A stretch of 64,000 nt of DNA from Anaeramoeba flamelloides (Eukaryota > Metamonada > Anaeramoebidae): the NCBI GenBank assembly GCA_027625915.1, contig JANTQA010000036.1:4769501-4833500 (forward strand). The letters are read 5' to 3'. How positions within the stretch are numbered: position 1 is the first letter of the stretch; each line of letters begins with the position of its first letter. A program made the translations under genes and the position numbers. A model generated the notes under the pieces. The model was not told the DNA's origin. It did not search any database and saw nothing but the letters and a program-made list of their open reading frames with translations. This document shows, piece by piece, positions 1 to 11,103 of the stretch.

Positions 1-53
1 TATTAAAATAAATCTGTAAATTTTACATTTCTAATTGGGACATTAATTATTTA

Positions 54-511
54 CTGTTGAGAGAAAAATGTTGGACACAGAAAAATGGTTGGACAGCAAT
101 TTTATTTGGGAACCTTACTAAAAATGATTTTTAATTTCAATCGTTTGTGAAATAACTAAAGAAAATAACAATAATCTACTTATTAGAATAACGGTTAATG
201 TGATTCTACTTTTTCAAAAGCTTATCTCTTATTGCCTAAAGCAAGTTTAAAAATTACCATTTTCAGAATTAAGAGTAAACTTTACTACAACTTGGATTTT
301 TGTTCAAATAGCATGATCTACTTTAGTTACCAATCATTCAAATGAGTATTCTACACACACCACAGATTAATGAACTTGTAACGCCTTTAAACCTGGATTT
401 AGATAAAAGTCACCGAGTTATCAATAGGATTTGATTTTCAATTTTACTAATGTTCTCAATTAAAAATGGTGTCCAACCATTTTTCGGTGTCCAACATTTT
501 TCTCTCAACAG
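54..511. mobile_element. Short inverted-repeat DNA element (MITE), possibly PIF/Harbinger-like
   Basis: The two ends are inverted repeats of about 43 bases. Both begin CTGTTGAGAGAAAAATG and contain the direct pair TTGGACA...TTGGACA, with about two mismatches between arms. Each end is flanked by the trinucleotide TTA (51-53 and 512-514), which fits a 3-bp target duplication of the kind PIF/Harbinger elements make. The 370-base interior has no convincing open frame, so this is a non-autonomous element. Class assignment is inference from target-site length only. Confidence 0.75.
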
Positions 512-1573
512 TTAAGCTTATTTATTCAAATAAAAAATTTGAAATTTTACAAGAATTTGCAACATTAATTGAAAATGAAAATTTAAGAGGTATAATTACA
601 AAATCTTATTTTGGAAAGCTGAATAAAAATTTTGTAACTTGAATTTTTTAACAAATAGTAACTATTTTCCTCTTTTTAATCTTTCCAATTCGATTCCAAT
701 CAATTTCTGAAATATGTTCACCGTCAAACTGTTTTCGTTTAGTTGTTCTTAATTTTTATAAATACCATTTTGAACTCTTGGCTTTAATTCATTTCAGAAA
801 AATTTTCTTAGCATATTTGTTCTTTAGGGTAAATTCAAAAATGTTCATCCAATTTTTAGTCCAAGTTTTCTTATTTTTAAATCTGATAACTTTGATAAAA
901 AGACTTTTAAAAAATTCCATTTGTAGCAAATATTGAAAGTCAACTAATTTACACTTGTTTGTTTTAATTTCGATCAGTAAAATTCCAAATTCAAAACATG
1001 TTGACAAATTTTAAATAAAACGAAATTGAACCAAAAAGTTAGAAACATTTTGTTTTTGAATTTATCCGTATTTTCTCAATTGTGAAAAAGAAATTTCTGA
1101 CTAAAAACACAAAAAATGATTAGTTGGTGAGTTTTAAATTTTGAATTCAATTTTTTATTGTCTTTTATTTTCTTTTTTGTTTTTGAAAAAGGTAAAAACA
1201 AAAAAAAAAAAAAAAGTCTTCAAGATCTTTTCTAATGTACAACAAAAATGGAAAAAATTGAAAGGTATGTCAAAGTTTTTGTTTAACTTTAGTTTTGGTG
1301 TTAAGAGTAAACTAAATTCTCAATTTTTACAAACCGGTAAAAAAAAAAAAAGAGGAAGAAAAAAAGTTTAAAAATATCCAGTTTTAAAATTAAAAAGACA
1401 AAAATGTTTTCAATGATCTATTTTAAACAGATTTCAAACTTGAGTGGACTTATTTTTAAGTCAAATATTAATAACTTTTTTTTTTTCTACTTTTTTCATA
1501 CATTTTGCTGGTTTTGAGCATAAAAAAAATTAGGAAAAAGATAAAAATTTTTGAAAAAAGGTAATGTAATTAC
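512..1573. other. Non-coding stretch downstream of amylase exon 1
   Basis: AT-rich DNA with short open frames only. It would hold intron 1 and further amylase exons if that gene were complete, but I see no second amylase exon on the minus strand here. It is either a long intron running off the left edge or decayed sequence. Confidence 0.5.
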
Positions 1574-1792
1574 AGCATTAAATCCCATTCCAGTAATATA
1601 GTCAAGATGGTCAATGGCAGCTCGATAATTTCCACCACAATAGTCACCTAGGTTACCACATGCATTATTTGAACCAGAAGCAAAACGATCAGTTAATAAT
1701 TGGTAGATAATCCTATCTTCGGACCATTGCCTTGGTGAAAGGCTATGTGCAACAACAATAAACAAAAAGAAAAAAATATAGGCTAATTTCAT
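1574..1792 (-). CDS. Secreted alpha-amylase, first exon only (partial)
   Basis: This is the 5' exon of a glycoside hydrolase family 13 alpha-amylase of the fungal/TAKA type, which cleaves internal alpha-1,4 bonds of starch. The ATG is followed by a clear signal peptide (MKLAYIFFFLFIVVAHS), so the product is secreted. The mature start then matches the amylase N-terminus: RIIYQLLTDRFA, a Cys pair around GNLGDYCGG, and LDYITGMGFNA, which in the family runs on into WITP. The frame reads off family homology exactly where a GTAATT donor occurs (1573-1568), a donor also used twice by the Patched-like gene. Hence I end the exon at residue 73, in phase 0. No later exon (catalytic Asp/Glu/Asp region) is visible in 1-1573. 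The gene either continues beyond the left edge through an intron of more than 1.5 kb or is a truncated relic. Confidence 0.7.
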
Positions 1793-4700
1793 TTTGTCGA
1801 CTTAAAAATCCAGTGAAAAAAAAATAAATAGAAATTTGGAAGAAATTATGTTCAAAAGGAGTTTTTGTTCTAAACGTTTTTGTTGGTCGGAAAAGATTGT
1901 AGTCTTGAAATTTTCAATTTCTGAACTATTTTTGGAAAATAAATGGAAAAATCTTTTTCAAAAAGTTGAAAAGTCCAAAATGTTACAATCCAAGTTTGTT
2001 TTAATCTATTCAAAAATCTTTTAATTGAGACCTTTGAAATTATTTTTTTTGCACTAAAAGAAAATGGTTCTACTTTTTGCTCAAAATAGAAACAAGAATC
2101 AGATGTAATTGAAAAAAGAACAATATTAGACAATTTTAAGGTAATTTCAATAAAAAAATTCCTATTTATTTCACATTTCTTCTTTTTTAATTTTTTCCTT
2201 GTATCGAATAACTTTCCAAATTTTAAAAAACAAAATCTATTTTGTTCCTCGTATCCTCAGAATTTTGGATTTGCTTTGATTCACTAAGCAACCAAAAAAA
2301 AATTTAGAGAAATAATTCCAAATTGACTTTCAAAAGAAAGAATACTTTTGTAAGAGAATTGCCAAGAGATCATATCGTGTGATCACTCCTTCCTTGCCTC
2401 TTGCCTTTTATCCAAACTGTTGCAAAAAAGAGGGTATTAAAGTGAGCTTTTTTAGTTGAAAAAACCTCAGAAGACCCAAGCCTAAGATATGAAATCTTGC
2501 TTTAGTGTTTAAATCAACTCAATAATTCAATTCTATGATGATTTTTTCAAGTTTATAGCCTCAGTCTGTAAGGATTTACCTCTTTTCAACAAAAAAAACG
2601 TTGACGAAAAGAATCCTGTTTGAATAGAAAACAAATTAAATTATAAAAGACTGAAACACACATATTCTCTATTTACTTGAACTATTTTAATCAAAGAATA
2701 AGGTGAAAAAGATCTTATCATATTTGTTTTTCTATTTATAATATTATTCTGAAAAAAACACTATTTTTTGATGCTTTTTGATTTTTTTTGGTACTAATAA
2801 GAGTGATCATTCTCAAAAAACTCAATTAACATTTTAAACATACAGACTTTTTTCAACTTTCCAGTAATAACTTTCAATTTGACAACAGTTTCAACATTTG
2901 GACCTTGAGAATCTTTAAAGATTATTGATCATTGTGTGTTTGTAAAAACAATTCAAAAAAATCTGAAAATCTTTTTGTTAAGGGAGTTCTCAAATAAAAA
3001 GGTTGTAATTTCTGATCTCTATTTGAAGTAAGAAAACGAAATTGAAATTTTTTCCTATTCCTTTGAATATTAATTACCAAAAACTTGAAGAAATTTCTAA
3101 TTAGAAAATCCCATTAAGAAAAAAGAAAAAGGAAATAAATTGAAAATTTTGTCCGATTGAATAATGTTATATAGGTCTGTTTAAAATTTTTTTTTTTTTT
3201 TACTATCAAATGTAGTAAATTTCAAGGAAGCAAAAGAAGAGGAATGCTTTTTTTCAAAATAACCATGTCAATGGTGATTCAAATTCTTATCTGACTCTTA
3301 GAAGTTATTTGAGAATAATAACCAATACAAAAACAATTTGAAAATTTTTTCGATCCTGTTCCTTTTTATAAATATTTTTAAACTTCTTTGGATAAAAAAG
3401 AAAAAGTATAATTCTTTTAAATTCAAAGCAAAAATTTAACAAGTTGATTTCAATAATCTTCTTTGGAACGAAAGTGTACCAAATAACAGTTTTTATGATT
3501 CTTAAAAAAGGATTATGATATGAAAATTTTGTGTTAATGGTTTTGTATTTATCTACATTTGCAAATTATTTATTTTGATAATTAAAATGGATATTCAGGA
3601 TTTCTAACTTTTTTTAGATTGGTTTAAAATTTTGTCCTTATATTTACTAAAATTTGCATTGTTCCAAATAAATAATTTTTGTTGAAAAAAATTGATTATT
3701 TGTTTTTTTTTTTGTCTAATATTTTTCCATTTTGAAAAAACAAATTTTAACCCAAACAGTAAAAAGATTGGCATTTAACTTGGTTGATTGTCATAGAAAA
3801 GTTGAAAACTAAACTTTAAATTGATAAAATTGAATAATTTAAATAGATCTTTATCAAATAGTAACCCAAGTGTAAAAATTCAAAAGAGCACGAAATTTTA
3901 TTTTTACAATCGAAAATTCGCAAAATAAATAGTATATTAGGTGGAAAAATAAAAAAAATAAGTTTCTGAAATCCGATTAAATTGCGCCCCGAATAGTTAA
4001 ATCTCTTTTTCGAACCTAATTATATTTTAATATTTTTTTTTTTTGTTTACCTATAATAGGAAGCTAGTAATATAAATATAAACCCCTTCCAAAAAAGTGG
4101 GGCAAAATAATTTCAAAATATCTTCATTATTTTCAATAGCTATAAAATTCTCTTCAAAAAATACAAAAAATCACAAACAACCATTTTATTGATTCTATAT
4201 AATACTTCAATTTGTTTCTTAGTTTATTATTACTTTAATAATATATATTAGAATTTCTGATCTCGCTTTTCTCTGATAGTAATCAGGTGTGAAAATTGTT
4301 GTTTATTATTTTCTTTTTGATCATCAAAATTGTTTTAATAAATTCTTTAAATTCATAAAAATTTTCAATAGAATGGAGAAATATATAACTGTATTTTATG
4401 ATTTAAAAAATAATTTTCACATTTACCATATTTCCAGTTTTTTTATTGAAATTTAGTCATTCATTGTTTTCTCCGAAAAAAGTGTTTTTTTTTTTTTTCA
4501 ATTTTGGGCAAAATTTCAAAAAAAATATATATTTTTAAAATAAAAACCTTAATCTTTTTATTTTACTAGTATTAGTATTTAACTTAATTTTTAATTACAA
4601 TTTAACAAAATCTCCACTGGGAAAGATATTTTTTACAAAATATATAAAAACAACCCAGACTTTTTCAGAAATATTTTCTATTTGTATATAACTTTTCAAA

Positions 4701-5400
4701 AAATGAAAATTTAGCACTTTTATTCTAATACAATTATCTCTTAATGGGTTAACTTTATCTACTAACACGTCCATTGTTCAAAAATTTATCCAAACTCTAC
4801 TCCCTTCTCAAATTTTGGTATTTCACACATCTAATTAGTATTAATTGTTCCTATATAATTACTGTAAAAATTATGTCAATTATGAACTACTCCAAATCTG
4901 TTGTCAAACAATAACCATTCACAAATTTGAAAAATTAAAGACAAATAAACAATTTGATTTATTTCGTTTACTTTTATTCAAATAATAAATGGAATAATTT
5001 TTCGCTTCATTTTTCTAGGTTTTTTTTTTTGAAGTAATTTTTTTAGAATAGAGAGAAAGTAGTTAATCAAGATTCATTTTTATTATTCTTTTTTTGATTA
5101 GTCTATTCCATTAGTCAAATAAGAGTTTTTACTTGTTTGAATTTCCCAGAACAATTGAAAATATTATTCTACTGAAAAATATAATCATTTCAAAATCAAA
5201 AACATGTTGATGAGAAAAGACCAGTGGAAATTAAAAATTGTATTCTATAGACAAGAATATAAACCTACTCTTGACTTTATGTTTGAAATTTTTTCTCAAA
5301 ATTGGAAATGTCGTAAATTTTCGAAATTAATTTATTTTTTCCAATCTGTATTTTTTATTGAATTATTTTTGAAAATAAAATTCTGGATTTAACTTTTTGC
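1793..5400. other. Gene-poor region between amylase and KICS2-like gene
   Basis: Mostly A/T homopolymers and short frames. A slightly GC-richer island at about 2300-2560 stays open for 40-50 codons on either strand but resembles no family I know. The 62-codon frame at 5204-5392 ends in low-complexity residues and is not supported as a gene. Confidence 0.4.
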
Positions 5401-5628
5401 AATTTTTAGTCACAAACCCAAAACCACATTAACACCATTACTACCAACCCACAGCAACACACAAAACCAATTCAATAAATCGCCTAATCTTTTTACCAAA
5501 ACCTTTTTTATTCTTCAAAAAACATTTTGGAACTACAAAAAAAAATAACAAAAAGGATTACACAAGATTTTTTCCAAAAAAAAGAAAAAGAAAAAGAAAA
5601 AGAATAACTGGTTCTAATTAACCCTTTT
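5400..5628 (+). promoter_or_regulatory. Probable promoter/5' leader of the KICS2-like gene, G-poor
   Basis: About 75 bases (5409-5483) consist almost only of A, C and T, rich in CA and CCA, with very few G residues. This is unlike the surrounding DNA. It is followed by A/T runs and a (GAAAAA)-type run just before the ATG at 5629. Position suggests promoter or 5' UTR; no specific element is recognised. Confidence 0.3.
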
Positions 5629-6162
5629 ATGGAACTAACCAAAACATTAACGATTTTTCAAAAATTTTTACCAAAACAAAAATCGGAATCTTTTCAAGAA
5701 TTATACCACAAATTGTCAACAGAATATGAGGGTTTAAGCGACACCATTTCACCACCCCAACTTATTCACATTTTTTCGTCACTCTCTCTTTTTAACTTTA
5801 CAGAAGCACAGCGGGCCACAAAGGAAGAAATCAAATTACAACAGAAACGATTAGAAAGAAATCAAAAGAACAAAGAAGAATCACACGAATTGATTCTAAT
5901 AACATACAAATTAGGGAAATTTTTAAAAACCTTTTGTGTTGTTGAGCAAGAGTATTACCAAGAAAGGATCAACAATCAATTGAATAAAAAAAAAAAAAAA
6001 AAAAGAAAAAGATCTCTCTCTGCGTCTTTAAAAAACAATCAGAAATTGACTTTAGATTTAAAGTATTTAAAGTTAAAACAAAAATCTACAAAGTTGGTCG
6101 AAAAAATCAAATCTATTCTATCAAAAAGCCTTCGAGATCAAAAAAAATCGAAGAAAAACTGA
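5629..6162 (+). CDS. KICS2: KICS2 (C12orf66)-like, N-terminal segment
   Basis: 177 codons. The segment IHIFSSLSLFNFTEAQ, followed by Lys/Glu-rich sequence, lines up with the N-terminal helical bundle of human KICS2 (ETFFSHLGIFSYDKAK). A further helix near residues 150-170 (KSTKLVEKIKSILSKSL) corresponds to the family's IRTIYTSLHNEL helix. KICS2 is a subunit of KICSTOR, which in animals recruits GATOR1 to lysosomes and restrains mTORC1 when amino acids are low. The rest of the protein lies in the next frame (+1), open from 6077, so the two overlap by 86 bases. Neighbouring genes in this window lie kilobases apart, so I read this as one host gene whose frame breaks, most simply at the A8 run 6140-6147: one base fewer there joins the frames. 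A short intron seems unlikely, as no T-rich acceptor is nearby. Recognised from memory by motif order, not by a search. Confidence 0.6.
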   Translation: MELTKTLTIFQKFLPKQKSESFQELYHKLSTEYEGLSDTISPPQLIHIFSSLSLFNFTEAQRATKEEIKLQQKRLERNQKNKEESHELILITYKLGKFLKTFCVVEQEYYQERINNQLNKKKKKKRKRSLSASLKNNQKLTLDLKYLKLKQKSTKLVEKIKSILSKSLRDQKKSKKN

Positions 6163-6187
6163 AAAAAAGAAACACGATCTTGACAAA

Positions 6188-6325
6188 ATGATGTACACAA
6201 AACAATTTTTGGAAAAGAAAACCCCACAAATCGAAAATCCATTCCAATTCAATCAAAAAAAGCCTTCAAGTGATCACAAAGCAAATGAAAAGCAAAACCA
6301 GGATTCTTTAAAAGAGAAAGATCTG

Positions 6326-6357
<32 letters not shown>

Positions 6358-8508
6358 AAAGTCTAATTTAAAACAAACGAATAATACCAAACAAAAACAA
6401 AAACAAAAACAAAAGAAAAAGCAAAAGCACAAAAACACACACAAGAACAAGCACAACCACAAACAAAGGGATAAAGTGAATAAGAAAGTTAATGATAACA
6501 ACAACAAAACTAAAAATAGAAACAAGAATAAAATCAAGAATAACAAGAATAACAACAATAATAACAAGGATAACAACAACAACAATACCAAAAAGAATAA
6601 CAAAAACAAAAACAACAGGAAAAACAACGGTGAGGGGCAAAACAAACAAACAAAAGAGCAAAATAGAGAACAAGATTTACATTTTTTAACGGATTTGTTA
6701 CTCGATTTAGAACATCTGTTGGATATTCGTTTGGAAATGTTATCTTTTTATAAAAAATTAGCCAAGCTTTCGGAATTAATAGTTTGGAACGTTGACTATA
6801 AAGCAATTTTAAATAAATTGACGAGCACCTGTTTTAAATTTCTTGGAAAAATTAAGCACACTTTAATCTTAAAAATGGAAGAAAACTGTATATTCGAAAT
6901 TGGGATCATGATAAATTTGTTTGCAGTGCAATATTTATTTAATAAATTTGACTTAGTGACAACCCTATTGGCAATGTTTAACACAAAGGAATTAATTATA
7001 AAATGGAAATCAAAATTAAATGAGCCGACAAAGTATTTCAAATTTGATCCGCGAATTAACGGCTTACAGCCTAGCAACGAAGACAACAATAATAATAACC
7101 ATAAGAAGAAGAACAACAAAAATAAGAAGAATAATAATTATAATTATAATTTTTATATAAATTATGAAAATAAAACAAAGAACAATAATAATTCTGATGC
7201 TGATACTGATACTGATACTGATACTGATACTGATACTGATACTGATACTGATACCGAATCTGATTCCAACTTGAATTTAGATTCTGATGATAACGAAAAT
7301 TCAAGCAAGAAAAAACGAAAAAAAAAAAATGAAAAAAAATTGAAAAAAAAACGGAAAAAAAAACGGAAAAAAAAAAAAAAAAAAAGAAAAAAACGAAACA
7401 TAATAACTAAAAAAAAAAATAGAAAACGAAAGAGTCTTCAGATCAAAAAAACAGCCATCCAAACAGATGAAAATGAAAATTATACATTGGTTGACTGGTG
7501 CTCAGAATTTTATGAGTCCCTAGTAAACAAGATTTCGATTTATTATATAACCGGATTAAGGAAATCTTATAACAATTCGAATTTTGATCGTGACAGCTGG
7601 ATGAAACAGCAAAAAGATCGGACAGATATTTTTTTAAATTTTAATACCTTTTTCACAAGAAATGGTGCCTATTGGATCGCATTAATTTTGAACGATGTAG
7701 ACGAAAATAAAATAAACACCAACAAACTGCGTAACGGTTATAATTGCCATAAACAAAAGGAAACAAAAAACCGGAATTCCCTTTATAGAAAGGTTTATAA
7801 AAACCGTTCATTAAGTGAAACGGAAGAGTCCCTTAGCGGAAGAGAAATCCAAGACGGATCATCAGTTGAAAAGGATGATATTGACGATGAAAATGATGAT
7901 AAGGAATATGAATATGATTATGATTACAGTAAATCCATGGGATTTGGTAATGACAATGGAATCGAGAGAGAGCATAATGAAAATTACAATTACAATTATA
8001 ATGAAGACGCAGATGAAGACGATGATGAGGATGAGGACAGGTACGGGGATGGTGACGAGAACGAGGATGAAGATGAAGATGAAGATGTGGATGAAGACGA
8101 AAATGAAAATTTATCAAAATCAAAAATTAAAATATTATTCGAAGATGATTTAAAAAATTCAAAAAAAATTCATAGGGAACAATCCTTTCGATCCAAAATT
8201 ACTCAAAAACATTTTTGTATTTTTTCTTTCCCCACAGAATCTAGATACTCAAATACAGATTACCCGATTATGATCAACTTACTTAACGAATCAATCACTA
8301 AGCTAAGAAAGTATGATAAACCCATCTATCATTACGATAAGAAATGTTCAATGACATTATGGTTTGCGCAAGTGGAATTAAACATAACTCTAATTGTTGA
8401 ATTTAAAAAAAAAAAAAAAAATAAAGATAAAAATACTTTAAATTTTATTTCCAAAACTATACAACAATTACGGAACATTAATTTATATAAAAAATTTGTT
8501 AATAACGA

Positions 8509-8512
<4 letters not shown>
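6188..8512 (+). CDS. KICS2: KICS2 (C12orf66)-like, main segment
   Basis: 774 codons from the first ATG; the frame is already open from 6077. Conserved blocks follow the order of human KICS2 (about 445 residues). Residues about 170-280 match the second helical region (RLEMLSFYKKLAKLS...FLGKIKHTLIL...E) against RMEIADFYEKMYTLS...RFHHPIL. Residues about 430-450 (WCSEFYESLVNKISIYY) match its LWLMKLKNMLLAKFSFYF. The C-terminus (FSFPTES...HYDKK...ITLIVEFKKKKK...FISKTIQQL) matches SLPSDR...FYDDKV...FTIVIIFESKK...FISFLNEV. Three large low-complexity inserts separate these blocks: Lys/Asn at the start, an (Asp-Thr) repeat plus Lys run near 340-420, and an acidic stretch near 560-650. They roughly double the usual length. 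Together with the preceding frame this gives a complete KICS2-like protein ending in TAA. Confidence 0.65.
7196..7252 (+). repeat. GATACT hexamer tandem repeat inside KICS2-like CDS
   Basis: About nine copies of the hexanucleotide GATACT, encoding alternating Asp-Thr. The units are almost perfect, so it is probably length-variable between strains. Confidence 0.85.

Positions 8513-8544
<32 letters not shown>
8512..8544. repeat. (TA)n microsatellite after the KICS2-like stop
   Basis: A 33-base uninterrupted TA run starts at the stop codon and lies in the 3' UTR. Confidence 0.9.
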
Positions 8545-8548
<4 letters not shown>

Positions 8549-11045
8549 TATATAGGTATGTATGTATAGGTATTAATTAATATATTTATTGTCAATCCCC
8601 TCTTCTTTATCTCGTTATTTATTTTTATAAATAAATATTTATCTTTCTATCATATAACATGAAATTTTTTTGCATTTTTCCGAGTATTTTCGAATTGAAA
8701 ATCTTAATTAACATTTCAAAGATTTCCCTTTTAAAATTTTATTAATTTTTAATTTTTTTCACAAGATTAGAAACCTAACAAAAATAATTTTACATTACCG
8801 AATGGTTGATCCTTTTGTGATTGGCTTTGAATAATATTTAAAATTAGAAGCAAACTTTTATTTTTTTCAAAATTAAAATTTCATTTATATTAAATTGTAA
8901 TCCCTATTTACTCCCAAATCAAAGCGAAATAGACTTTTTTTTTCTCTTAATTTATTTATTTCATATTTTTTAGATTTTGAAAAAATTTCAATTGTAAAAT
9001 CTTTTGTAAAAAAATTTCAAAAAATAAACTTAACTTTCTTTATTTCCTGTTTTTATTTCCAAAAATTAAAAAAAGGTTTGTAATTATTTAGTTAATTAAA
9101 CAACCGAAAAAAAAAAAAAAAACAAACAATTTGTTATTTTTCTACAATAACTAAGTTATTTTCGTTCAAAAATGGTTTTTTATTAGGTCTCAAAAATGAT
9201 TTTTTTCACACAAGAATAATCTTACTAGGAAATCACAAAACCACAAAAAAAAGAAAACCGAACAAGCAAAATATTATTAATTTAACTATAAAGTTGTAAA
9301 TTTTCGAAGTTATTCTCTTTATATTACGACTTATTAAGTTAAATCTAAATATTTTCAATCACAAAAAAATTAACTATAATTAAATTTTGTTTCTAGAGTT
9401 AAAAATATATAAACTTGTAAAATAGTTTTAAAACAATTCACCTTTTTAAAAAATTCCAAGTTCTTAATTAACATGTAATAGATATTTTAATACTATGGTT
9501 TCTGATTTCAATTAAATCATAGAACACACCATTCTATAGATTTTTTTATTTCTATCTTTATTGATCTTTATTAAACAAATCTAAAAATTTTCATTTTTAG
9601 AGCTTTTTTTAAAATCTTTTTTTGAAATTTTTTTTTTTTGGTTTAAAAATCCTTAATTGTAATTGGAAGTACAAATAAATTATCTTTTGCTTACACGAAT
9701 TAACTTGTTGGGAAGTATATTTCACTGAGTATAATTGTTATCTCTGACATGAAAAATATATTCTGATATTTTAAGAATGATTAAAGTAAAAATAAAAAAA
9801 ACTGTTACCATAACCACAAGAAATTTATTGCCTTTTTCCATTTTTGAAAAATTTATAAAGTATAAATTGTATCATAAGTATTAGAAAGGTGATAAAAAAA
9901 TACATCTTTGCATTCTTAATTGGGTAAAACATGATAATTCAGTATATTGCAATATTTTACTATGAGATGAAATGAAACTCTATTTCTTTTATCAAATTTT
10001 AAATTTTAGAAACACATTTTCAAAGAATGTATAAATCCATAAGCATCTTTATATTTAAACCCAGAATTCTAAATATACACTTTTCATAGAATAAAACAAT
10101 TTTGTATTGAAAATATATACATAATTAAAACCCAAATATATGTAAAATTCAAAAATTATACAATTTCAATTTTTATTTATATCATTAACAATAAGAATTT
10201 ACTTTTTGAATGAAAACTGTAAGAAAATTTATTTTTTTCTAAATTTTCTTCAAAAAATATAAACTAATATCCATTATTAAACCATATTTCAAAAAATTCG
10301 ACTTACATAAATAATAAATTGAAAAAAAAAAATATGTTTGTTTGTATACAATAACAATGAAATTATTAAACCTTATTCTTAATTCATTTTTAAATCATTC
10401 AAAATACACAAAAACCAGATATTTAAATAATCAAAAAAAAAAAAATAAAACCAATAATTAAAAAAAAAAAATGAGTAACAATTTTTGAAATGAGCATTGG
10501 TGGGATTTTTTCAATTTTGAACTTTCACTGAAAAAAAGTTAACAACAAGATTTTTTGCTAATAATTTATTTCATTTTAAAAAATATTACATAATCTCAAT
10601 TTTTATGATTATTTATCTTGTTAAATTTCTTTTTTTTTCAACATGATCTTTAGTTAAAAAAAAAGTATCAAAAAAAAAAAAAAAAGACAATAAAAGAAAA
10701 ATACGAAGAAAAACTTGAAAAATCACAACTCAAATTGAAAAAATTTGAAAAAATGATTCTGATCTAAAAATTTGAAAATATTTTTTTTGAAAAGAATTTT
10801 GATAAAACTCCAAAGTACTTCCATTAACATAATAAAGTGAGTTAAAATTTTTGAAAAATATTTTTGTTGAAATTTGAGATTCAAAATTTTTTTTTTAAAA
10901 TAAATGTACAAATATTTTCCAAAGAAGTTTATTTTCAATTCTTTTAATTAATGTTTGTAAAATTATTAAATTTCCTCATAAAAATTCAAACTTTTGAAAA
11001 CCAAATCTATATTGATAAAAACAAATTATAATAATGAAAAATTTT

Positions 11046-11046
<1 letters not shown>
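8545..11046. other. Gene-poor intergenic region
   Basis: Two and a half kilobases of A/T-rich sequence with many A/T homopolymers. No open frame with family resemblance, exon-like piece or clear inverted repeat was seen on either strand. Confidence 0.5.

Positions 11047-11097
<51 letters not shown>
11047..11097. repeat. (TA)n microsatellite abutting transposon copy 1
   Basis: About 50 bases of alternating TA directly touch the GGATTTACC-side end of the 1.5-kb element. Confidence 0.9.

Positions 11098-11103
<6 letters not shown>

Noticed and set aside
1141-1371. 76-codon plus frame
   Set aside because: No ATG, Lys/Phe homopolymer content, no splice context or family resemblance.
5204-5392. 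62-codon ATG frame upstream of the KICS2-like gene
   Set aside because: First 40 residues look plausible, but it ends in Phe/Leu noise and has no homology or partner exon.
6274-6806. Minus-strand Leu/Phe/Val-rich frames opposite the KICS2-like gene
   Set aside because: They are complements of Lys/Asn low-complexity coding sequence; hydrophobic runs are an artefact of A-rich codons.
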